Shown here: positions 1 to 5,642 of the stretch, in pieces
How the letters are laid out: every line of letters starts with the position of its first letter
Numbering within the stretch: position 1 is the stretch's first letter
DNA from: Oscillospiraceae bacterium
GTDB taxonomy: Bacteria; Bacillota; Clostridia; Oscillospirales; Acutalibacteraceae
Length of the DNA: 6,267 bases
NCBI GenBank assembly: GCA_902797915.1
Contig: CADBUK010000156.1
Coordinates: 1 to 6,267 of the forward strand
Direction: 5' to 3'
Made by a program: the position numbers and the translations under genes
The notes under the pieces: model-generated
Databases searched by the model: none
Told to the model about the DNA's origin: nothing
The model's input: only the letters and a program-made list of their open reading frames with translations

Positions 1-2952
1 GACAGCAACGTTCTTCAGTCGCTTCTCGGCGAGAACAATTCCAAGCTCGTTAACCTCCTCAGCACTCTTGACGCTGACAAGGTTCTGAATATGCTTGCAG
101 ACATCCTTGCAATCACTCAGAACCCGACGGAGATTTACTGGACCTTCAGCCAGTATGTTGAGCAGGAAACCAACTCCTTCTCATATCCTAAGGGCATTAC
201 CGCTCAGGACGCTGAGGACGCGGTTGACAGGCTTGACGAGGTTGTTGCGGCAGTATTCCCGCTGCTTCAGCAGTTCGACGTGCTTGACGCTGAAAGCCTC
301 AAGGCTCTTGTTGACGAAAAGCTGTTCACAAACGAAATCATTACAAAGATTGCAGTTGCAGTTTACGGCGGCATTGATAACTCAGGCGCACTGAGCTTCT
401 CACCTGCTAAATTCGCAACTTATCTTACAGACTCCAGCTACGGCGTAACCTTCTCCTCTGCAGCTGCAGCGCTTAACAAGGCTTCAAGCTGGGATAAGGT
501 CGGCACGCTTAACTGGGGCTTCACAAACGGCTCCGCAAAGGCAGAGCAGGGCTTCATCAACGCACTTGCTGCTTTGACAAGACCTATCAACGATGTGCTT
601 GCGTTCATTCTTGCAGAGGGCGACGCTGATATCGTTGACATTGCCGAAAACATTATCGGTATGCTTAATCTTGATATCAACACCTCAAGCGGCGATACTA
701 AGATTAAGATTACACTTAAAGAAGGTATCCTCAGAATCTTCACGGAAAATCAGGCTGCTACAAACGGCGCGCTCAACCACATCAAGATTGAGCTTATCCC
801 GATTCTTGAAGAGCTTCGTGAAATGGATATCAAGGGTGCTAACGCTTACGAAAGCGCAATCATTCCTCTCCTTGAGGCGTTTATGTGCGACGGCGTTAAA
901 ACCTATAACGAATACGTTAAGGATTACAACAAGGCTAAGGATAACCTTGTAATTGACATTCTTAATCCGCTCCTTGGATTTGTTGACGACGTACTTGAGG
1001 CTCCGTTTGACACCTTAACCAAGGTGCTTCCGAACCTTGCATACTTCATTGACAACAACGGCATTTCACAGGTAGTTAACAACCTGCTTGCCCCGATTAC
1101 TCAGGAACTCCTCGGCGTGCTTGACAAGTACGGCTACAACGTAGACGATATTATCAAGACCATCGCAGGTAAGGACCTCGGCCAGATTCTCAGCGAGGCT
1201 CTGGGTATGGACATCAACCTGAGACTCAGCGACCTTAACAGCTTCAATGTTCAGGACCTTATTCTTCCGATTGTTAACTCAATCCTTGACGAGAAGTTCG
1301 GCATTACGCTTCCTGACTTTGACTGGGCAACACTTGCAAGCCACGGCACGCTCAAGGAAGTTAAGAGCGCACTTGCAGGCGGTAAGAACTATCAGGTAAT
1401 CGCTGACCAGGGCGAAGTTCTTGTAGCGGTTCTCCGTTATCTTGAAAAGGCTATCGTAGATAACATCGCAGCAATTACCAAGCTTGTAAACGGCATTGAT
1501 AAGATTAAGAACAACGAAAAGCTTGCAAACATCCTTAACAGCATCTTTGCTCAGATTGCAACAGCTAAGGAGGATGAGCTTGTAAAGGCTGTATTCTACA
1601 TCCTTGTTGCTCAGCCGCAGAATAAGTTCTTCGATTACACAGGCTTCAAGACCAAGGATTACGACTTCAGCTATCCCGAAACGGTTGACGTTGAATTCCT
1701 TACAATCCTCGGCCCGATGCTTGACGGTCTTGTTGGCGGCCTTGCAGACCTCAACAGCCTCGTAGGCGGCTTAATCTATAAGGACAGCATTATCAGCTCC
1801 CTTGCAGTTGGCCTTTACGGCGCAATTGAAGGCGTTAAGGTTGGCAACGACACATTAACAAACCTTCTTGCTAAAACAGATATTGACTTTACAACGGACA
1901 ATGTTGCAAGCCTCCTTATGAATAAGGATTACGGCGAAACCTTCCCGTCAGCAGCTAAGACAATTAAAGCTGCAGGCTCCTGGAGCAAGGTTAACAAGGA
2001 TTCGCTTTCATGGGGCGTAACTGACAGAGACAGCTTCGTTCACGCACTGTGCGCAGCTCTCCGTCCACTTTACGGAGTACTTGACGTTCTCCTTAACGAC
2101 GCTTCACTCGGCCTGTTCAACATTATCTACCTTCCGGGTTCTGACGGTTACACATCAACCATCGTTCCGCTTATGGAAGCGCTCGGTCTTTACAACATTA
2201 AGACCCAGTATCAGTACAGGCAGGATATGAGCAAGGAATACGACGCAATTCTCCTTGACATCATCAATCCTCTGCTTGATAAGGTAGAAGACATTCTTAA
2301 CGCTCCTCTTGAGGTGCTTGCAAGTATGCTTCCGAACCTTGCGCTGTTCTTCGCTAACGACGGCGTACTTCAGATTGTTGAAAACCTGATTACTCCTGTA
2401 AGCGCATTGCTTGACGCACTTGAGCCGATTGTTGAGGTTAACGACCTTCTCAAAGCGCTCAACGTTGACATCAGCAAGATTCTTCAGAAGACAGGTATTG
2501 TAGGCGGCAGCTACAAGTTCGATATTTATGATATCGCAGGCTCGCTCAAGCCTATCATCGGCGCAGACAATATTGTAGGCGTTATCAACAAGGTTCTTAA
2601 GCTCATCAAGATTAAGGGCACACCGCTCGGAATTGAGCTTATGCCGATTGACTGGTACAAACTTGCTTCACACGGCGAGGTTATCAGAAACGAAGCTTCA
2701 CAGGCGGCAACCATCGGCGGCAGAGTTTATGTAAAGGCAGACACAGCCGAGCTGTTAATTGCAGTTCTCCGTTACTTAGTTGAAACCATCAACTATAAGG
2801 ATAACTTCAATATCATCAGCAACCTTATCGGCGGTCTCCTTGGCGGTAACGACAGCATCTCAGATGTTGTTAACCAGGTACTTGGTATGCTTACGGGCGA
2901 TACCGACCAGGTAATCTCCGACCTTTGCGAACTGCTTCAGACGCTCGCATAA
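1..2952 (+). CDS. Giant modular repeat protein, C-terminal part (5'-partial, function unknown)
   Basis: The frame is open from base 1 and ends with TAA at 2950-2952, giving 983 visible residues; the ATG at 91 is internal. The sequence is built of long diverged modules. The tail of one occupies 1-180, a complete module 181-1668 (496 residues), and the last 1669-2949 (427 residues). Matching landmarks in both modules are a SYP start, a W-x-K-V segment followed by N/S-W-G, a RP motif, an S-x-I-[IV]-P-L-x-E-A motif, an INPLL/LNPLL block leading to LPNLA, a D-W-x-x-LASHG motif, and A-V-L-R-Y-L near the end. Composition is rich in Leu, Ile, Val, Asp and Asn with few Cys, suggesting amphipathic helices. 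No LPXTG, SLH, dockerin or terminal membrane helix is visible. Lysine is mostly AAG, unlike the operon downstream, which hints at high expression. I do not recognise a characterised family. A secreted or surface role is only a guess, because the N-terminus is missing. Confidence 0.9.
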   Translation, partial: DSNVLQSLLGENNSKLVNLLSTLDADKVLNMLADILAITQNPTEIYWTFSQYVEQETNSFSYPKGITAQDAEDAVDRLDEVVAAVFPLLQQFDVLDAESLKALVDEKLFTNEIITKIAVAVYGGIDNSGALSFSPAKFATYLTDSSYGVTFSSAAAALNKASSWDKVGTLNWGFTNGSAKAEQGFINALAALTRPINDVLAFILAEGDADIVDIAENIIGMLNLDINTSSGDTKIKITLKEGILRIFTENQAATNGALNHIKIELIPILEELREMDIKGANAYESAIIPLLEAFMCDGVKTYNEYVKDYNKAKDNLVIDILNPLLGFVDDVLEAPFDTLTKVLPNLAYFIDNNGISQVVNNLLAPITQELLGVLDKYGYNVDDIIKTIAGKDLGQILSEALGMDINLRLSDLNSFNVQDLILPIVNSILDEKFGITLPDFDWATLASHGTLKEVKSALAGGKNYQVIADQGEVLVAVLRYLEKAIVDNIAAITKLVNGIDKIKNNEKLANILNSIFAQIATAKEDELVKAVFYILVAQPQNKFFDYTGFKTKDYDFSYPETVDVEFLTILGPMLDGLVGGLADLNSLVGGLIYKDSIISSLAVGLYGAIEGVKVGNDTLTNLLAKTDIDFTTDNVASLLMNKDYGETFPSAAKTIKAAGSWSKVNKDSLSWGVTDRDSFVHALCAALRPLYGVLDVLLNDASLGLFNIIYLPGSDGYTSTIVPLMEALGLYNIKTQYQYRQDMSKEYDAILLDIINPLLDKVEDILNAPLEVLASMLPNLALFFANDGVLQIVENLITPVSALLDALEPIVEVNDLLKALNVDISKILQKTGIVGGSYKFDIYDIAGSLKPIIGADNIVGVINKVLKLIKIKGTPLGIELMPIDWYKLASHGEVIRNEASQAATIGGRVYVKADTAELLIAVLRYLVETINYKDNFNIISNLIGGLLGGNDSISDVVNQVLGMLTGDTDQVISDLCELLQTLA
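181..1668 (+). repeat. Protein module A of the giant repeat gene (complete)
   Basis: This is the only complete module in view, running from one SYP motif (181) to the next (1669), 496 codons. Compared with the next module it carries about 60 extra residues between its RP motif (near 580) and its E-S-A-I-I-P motif (near 850). The D-W-x-x-LASHG motif lies at 1321-1347 and the V-L-R-Y-L motif near 1432. The repeat is visible at protein level; the DNA copies are well diverged. Confidence 0.75.
1669..2949 (+). repeat. Protein module B of the giant repeat gene (C-terminal copy)
   Basis: Second module, starting at the SYP motif and running to the stop codon. By hand count, the block at 2260-2400 shares 24 of 47 residues with the block at 958-1098 of module A. 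D-W-x-x-LASHG recurs at 2650-2676. The module is shorter, mainly because the stretch after the RP motif is reduced by about 60 residues. It ends in the helix that, in the earlier copies, links to the next SYP motif, so the protein stops at a module boundary. Confidence 0.75.
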
Positions 2953-2984
2953 AAACGTTATTCTCAGATTAAATGATTATCAAG

Positions 2985-3013
2985 AAAAAGGCTTCCTTCG
3001 GGAAGCCTTTTTT
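2985..3013 (+). terminator. Intrinsic terminator of the giant repeat gene, UUCG loop
   Basis: A perfect 7-bp stem (GGCTTCC at 2990-2996 with GGAAGCC at 3001-3007) encloses TTCG at 2997-3000, closed by a C-G pair, which is the very stable cUUCGg tetraloop. Six T follow (3008-3013), and five A upstream (2985-2989) can lengthen the stem. It begins 33 bases after the stop codon. Confidence 0.93.
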
Positions 3014-3019
3014 AATTCT

Positions 3020-3047
3020 GAATTATGAATACGGAATGCGGAATTAT
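3020..3047. repeat. Four tandem GAATNNN heptamers
   Basis: Four consecutive 7-base units begin with GAAT: GAATTAT, GAATACG, GAATGCG, GAATTAT. The first unit also forms the right arm of the short palindrome AATTC-T-GAATT at 3014-3024. The array lies between the terminator of the giant gene and the promoter of the operon. It could be decayed intergenic repeat DNA; no protein-binding role is shown. Confidence 0.55.
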
Positions 3048-3079
3048 CGGGGAGCTTCGCTTGCCCGTCAAATTAACAC

Positions 3080-3108
3080 TTGTATATTTTTTAAAACAAT
3101 AGTATAAT
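3080..3108 (+). promoter_or_regulatory. Sigma-A type promoter of the Nudix operon
   Basis: A perfect -10 hexamer TATAAT lies at 3103-3108. Seventeen bases upstream is TTGTAT at 3080-3085, which matches only the TTG half of the -35 consensus. The region is AT-rich. Transcription would begin near 3115, leaving a leader of about 70 bases before the ATG at 3185. Confidence 0.65.
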
Positions 3109-3120
3109 AATGGCATATAT

Positions 3121-3159
3121 GAGCAGGCGGCAATTACGGCGTTTTAACAGGCCTTGCTC
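3121..3159 (+). promoter_or_regulatory. Possible leader hairpin in the 5' UTR of the Nudix operon
   Basis: GAGCAGGC (3121-3128) can pair with GCCTTGCTC (3151-3159), with one T bulged at 3154, giving an 8-bp stem around a 22-base loop. It falls at the very 5' end of the predicted transcript. It has no T-run after it, so it is not a terminator. It may only stabilise the 5' end or may be chance; I do not recognise a riboswitch class. Confidence 0.3.
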
Positions 3160-3172
3160 AAACCTTTATCTC

Positions 3173-3177
3173 GGTGG
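3173..3177 (+). promoter_or_regulatory. Ribosome binding site that decides the Nudix start
   Basis: GGTGG lies 7 bases before the ATG at 3185. The earlier in-frame ATGs at 3110 and 3119 have no comparable site, and the first lies one base past the -10 box. Confidence 0.6.
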
Positions 3178-3184
3178 TGAAAAT

Positions 3185-3901
3185 ATGCTCGGAACTTATG
3201 TCAGAGTCAGGGTTGAAATCCCGATTGGCTCGGTTGACGAGGAGGGCTACACTTACCCGCTTAATTTCGGCACGGTTTATGATATGGAAAACCAAACTGC
3301 ATTCATTATGGGGATTGACCATCCCGTGCGCAATTTTGACGGCAGAGTGATTGCCCTGCTCAACCCAAAAAGAGGCGGCAGGCAAATTGCCATTGTTGCC
3401 CCGAAAAGCACCCGCTTTATTATTAACGATATTAAAAAACACCTTAATATTGAACGGGACTTTGCTGATTACAAATTAGAATGTCTTTACGAAAGCAGCT
3501 GCGGCGCCGTGGTGTACCGCGACATTAAAGGCGAAATCAGGTACCTTTTAATTAAAAACAGGCGCTCTGCCCACTGGGGCTTCCCCAAGGGGCATATCGA
3601 AATGGGCGAAACCCCGCAGCAAACCGCAATCCGCGAGGTGCTGGAGGAAACGGGAATTCACGTTAAGCTGATTGACGGCTTTGAAAGCATTTCCAAATAC
3701 AAAATCCAAAACCGCATTGAAAAGCGGGTAACAATTTTCGTCGGCACCACGCACGACACCAACACCTCCATTCAGCAGGAGGAAATTGAGGATTACATCT
3801 GGCTCACTTATGACCGTGCGCTCAGCATTCTCAAATTTGAAAACGACAAGAATATAATCACATCCGCACATCAGTTTTTAAACGATAATAACTATATTTA
3901 G
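3185..3901 (+). CDS. Pyrophosphatase-like domain fused to Nudix hydrolase
   Basis: Predicted cytoplasmic protein of 238 residues with two domains. Residues 1 to about 95 resemble the small Firmicute proteins annotated as inorganic pyrophosphatase: an opening V-R-V-x-x-P-I-G-S strand, then YPLNFG (24-29), a D-H-P-V segment (45-48) and V-A-P (71-73). The acidic D-G-D-P-x-D metal site of true family I pyrophosphatases is absent, with a neutral M-E-N-Q-T stretch in its place, so this domain is probably not catalytic. Residues about 105-238 form a Nudix domain with a complete Nudix box at 136-158 (G-x5-E-x7-REVLEE-x-G-I) preceded by W-G-F-P-K, the pattern of Ap4A hydrolase-like members. Likely chemistry is metal-dependent hydrolysis of a nucleoside diphosphate-linked compound; the substrate cannot be read from sequence. 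A 263-residue version from ATG 3110 is possible on paper, but the promoter position and the GGTGG site favour 3185. It is the first gene of a three-gene operon. Confidence 0.9.
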   Translation: MLGTYVRVRVEIPIGSVDEEGYTYPLNFGTVYDMENQTAFIMGIDHPVRNFDGRVIALLNPKRGGRQIAIVAPKSTRFIINDIKKHLNIERDFADYKLECLYESSCGAVVYRDIKGEIRYLLIKNRRSAHWGFPKGHIEMGETPQQTAIREVLEETGIHVKLIDGFESISKYKIQNRIEKRVTIFVGTTHDTNTSIQQEEIEDYIWLTYDRALSILKFENDKNIITSAHQFLNDNNYI

Positions 3902-3904
3902 GAG
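3900..3904 (+). promoter_or_regulatory. Ribosome binding site overlapping the Nudix stop codon
   Basis: AGGAG shares its first two bases with the TAG stop (3899-3901) and sits 6 bases before ATG 3911. A TTG at 3905 touches the site with no spacing and so cannot be the start. The overlap suggests translational coupling. Confidence 0.8.
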
Positions 3905-3910
3905 TTGCCT

Positions 3911-4417
3911 ATGCAAGAGGTTTGCAGAACCATTCAGGAATTTTTAACCGCACACGGTATCCCCGACTGGCTGGTTGTTTTTATCATTTCGCTCTGCCCT
4001 ATTTTAGAGTGCAGGCTTGGTATGTTTACGGCAATCGTGCTTTTGCAGATGAACGCGTTCAAGGGCTTTATTATCAGCTTTATCGGCAATATTATTCCCA
4101 TTCCGTTCATCCTGCTGCTGATTAACTGGATTTTTGAGCTGCTCAAAAAAGTTCCCTACGTTAACAAGCTTATCTTCTGGCTTGAGGAAAAAACCCTTAA
4201 AAAGCGCGATAAAATTGATAAATACGGCGTTTGGGGACTGCTGTTCTTCGTTGCAATTCCCCTGCCCGGCACGGGCGGCTGGACGGGCGCGCTGCTTGCC
4301 TCGCTCCTGCACCTTGACCGAAAAAAGTCCTTCGGCGTTATTACCATCGGCGTATTTATTGCAGGGCTTATAATCACAATTCTTTCACTTTCAATCGGCG
4401 CTGCCGTTTTCGGTTAA
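3911..4417 (+). CDS. COG2426 small multidrug export family membrane protein
   Basis: Integral membrane protein of 168 residues, a normal size for this family (Pfam PF06695 as I recall it). Hydrophobic stretches lie roughly at residues 19-48, 50-78, 106-132 and 142-167. The family signatures are visible: a C-P-I-L-E-x-R-L-G-M motif at 29-38, where the charged E and R sit inside the membrane segment, and P-L-P-G-T-G-x-W-T-G-A at 117-127. The lysine-rich stretch between helices (79-103) is probably cytoplasmic. The 'multidrug export' name rests on little experiment, so substrate and even transport activity should be treated as unknown. It is the second gene of the operon, with AGGAG overlapping the stop of the Nudix gene and its own stop 4 bases before the next gene. 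ATG 3911 is preferred to TTG 3905 because of RBS spacing. Confidence 0.88.
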   Translation: MQEVCRTIQEFLTAHGIPDWLVVFIISLCPILECRLGMFTAIVLLQMNAFKGFIISFIGNIIPIPFILLLINWIFELLKKVPYVNKLIFWLEEKTLKKRDKIDKYGVWGLLFFVAIPLPGTGGWTGALLASLLHLDRKKSFGVITIGVFIAGLIITILSLSIGAAVFG

Positions 4418-4421
4418 TAAA

Positions 4422-5594
4422 ATGAAGGAATATTTTATTCAGATTTTAAAACAGTATATAAATAATGAAAAAGTAAACCTGCGCCCTGATGCAGATTACA
4501 AACAGCTTTTTGAATTTGCAAGGCTGCATAATCTGGGCGGGGTGCTTTTTTGCGCCGTTAACGGCGCCGAAAACAAGGGGGCTGTTCCTGCCGAGGCTTA
4601 TTCCGCCGCGCAGGAAAGCTTTTTTGATTTGGTTTACAGCGCTAATCTGCAAATGCAGGTTTATTCCCTGCTCTGCGACACGCTCACAGCCGCTCAACTG
4701 CGTTTTGTTGCGTTTAAAGGCGTTGTGCTCAGGAATTACTACCCCGTACCCGAAAGTCGCGCAATGGGCGATATAGATATTCTTATCGACATTGAAAACC
4801 GCGGCGCTGTGCGCAGGGCGCTTAAAGAAGCGGGCTTCGTCTGCAAGAATTCAAACGGTCCCGTTTGGGACTATGAAAAAAACGGCGTGCTTATTGAGGT
4901 GCACACGTCAATCCTCAACGGCAGAATAGGCAGCACCAACGCGCCCGAATTCTTTGACGACGCTGTTGACAAGGCTGATTTCAGCGAAAACGGGCTTATC
5001 GGCACACTGCCCGCCGACTATCACTTTGCGTTTCTGATTGCGCACGCGGCGCACCATTTTTGGTTTCACGGCGCGGGAATACGCTTTGTGCTTGACTTTG
5101 CGGTTGCAATCAAAAATATGGGCGCGTCGCCCGAAAAGGCGGTTGAAATTCTTGAAGCCGCAGGGCTCGGCGATTTTGCAAAAAACATATTAACCGTGTG
5201 CAAAAAATGGTTTGATATCGGCGTTGATTACGGCTGCGATACCGCCGAAACCGAAGCGTTTCTGTGCGGCTTCGGCGCGTTCGGAACCGACGGCAAAAGC
5301 ACGGGCGCGGTGGTTGCCCGCAAGGCGCTTGAGGAGGGCAAAAGCCCTGACGCCGCGGGACGCAGGCTTGCGCTTCTGTTCCCCTCCTATGAAAAAATGC
5401 GGGAAATCCCATACATCAAATTCATAGACGGCAGGCCGTATTTAACCCCGCTTGCCTGGGGCTACCGCTTTGGCTATAACCTTAAAAACCGCCGCAGCCT
5501 TATGCTGAAAACCGCAAGGGACATCGGCACCGACGAAGCGCTTGAGCAGGCAAAGCAGGAGCTTGAATTTTTCAAAACAATCGGATTAGACTGA
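4422..5594 (+). CDS. Nucleotidyltransferase family protein (NTP_transf_5 type)
   Basis: Soluble protein of 390 residues with the layout of the uncharacterised nucleotidyltransferase family NTP_transf_5 (polymerase-beta fold). The core begins with F-K-G at 98-100, followed by R-A-M-G-D-I-D-I-L at 113-121, where D117 and D119 are the expected metal-binding pair; E159 in I-E-V-H (158-161) is the likely third carboxylate. A histidine-rich stretch follows at 208-216 (H-A-A-H-H-F-W-F-H) and then V-L-D-F at 223-226. Near the end, L-F-P-S-Y (319-323) and T-P-L-A-W-G-Y-R (342-349) match the C-terminal motifs typical of the family. By analogy it would transfer a nucleotidyl group to a protein, sugar or small molecule, but no substrate is established. 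The start has no clear ribosome binding site and lies 4 bases after the previous stop, so translation probably depends on coupling. It is the last gene of the operon, ahead of the terminator. Confidence 0.87.
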   Translation: MKEYFIQILKQYINNEKVNLRPDADYKQLFEFARLHNLGGVLFCAVNGAENKGAVPAEAYSAAQESFFDLVYSANLQMQVYSLLCDTLTAAQLRFVAFKGVVLRNYYPVPESRAMGDIDILIDIENRGAVRRALKEAGFVCKNSNGPVWDYEKNGVLIEVHTSILNGRIGSTNAPEFFDDAVDKADFSENGLIGTLPADYHFAFLIAHAAHHFWFHGAGIRFVLDFAVAIKNMGASPEKAVEILEAAGLGDFAKNILTVCKKWFDIGVDYGCDTAETEAFLCGFGAFGTDGKSTGAVVARKALEEGKSPDAAGRRLALLFPSYEKMREIPYIKFIDGRPYLTPLAWGYRFGYNLKNRRSLMLKTARDIGTDEALEQAKQELEFFKTIGLD

Positions 5595-5598
5595 CCAC

Positions 5599-5630
5599 AA
5601 AAAAAGACCACCCAAACGGGCGGTCTTTTT
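5599..5630. terminator. Bidirectional terminator between the operon and ilvC
   Basis: GACCACCC (5606-5613) faces GGGCGGTC (5618-5625) across an AAAC loop. Five T follow on the + strand (5626-5630), and seven A precede (5599-5605), reading as seven U on the - strand. The one imperfect position (5610/5621) is an A-C mismatch in the + transcript but a G-U pair in the - transcript. It fills most of the 48-base gap between two convergent stop codons and serves both units. Confidence 0.92.
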
Positions 5631-5642
5631 GAATTATAGAGA

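Noticed and set aside
91..93. ATG at 91 as the start of the giant gene
   Set aside because: The frame is open to base 1, and the 30 codons before it align with the same linker region in later modules, so it is an internal methionine.
3020..3047. CRISPR-like array
   Set aside because: Units are only 7 bases with no spacers and no cas genes are nearby.
3048..3069. Second terminator hairpin around GGGGAGCTTCGCTTGCCC
   Set aside because: The stem has an internal mismatch and a G-U pair and no T-run follows, so it is not supported.
3073..3078. TTAACA as the -35 element
   Set aside because: It lies 24 bases from TATAAT, too far; TTGTAT at 3080 has 17-base spacing.
3185..3469. Active inorganic pyrophosphatase
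   Set aside because: The fold landmarks are present but the D-G-D-P-x-D metal site is missing, so catalysis is unlikely.
3158..3871. Long minus-strand open frames opposite the Nudix gene
   Set aside because: They are complementary shadows of a well-supported gene and lack promoters or ribosome sites.
3905..3907. TTG at 3905 as the start of the membrane protein
   Set aside because: It directly abuts the AGGAG site with no spacing; ATG 3911 has proper spacing and a better codon.
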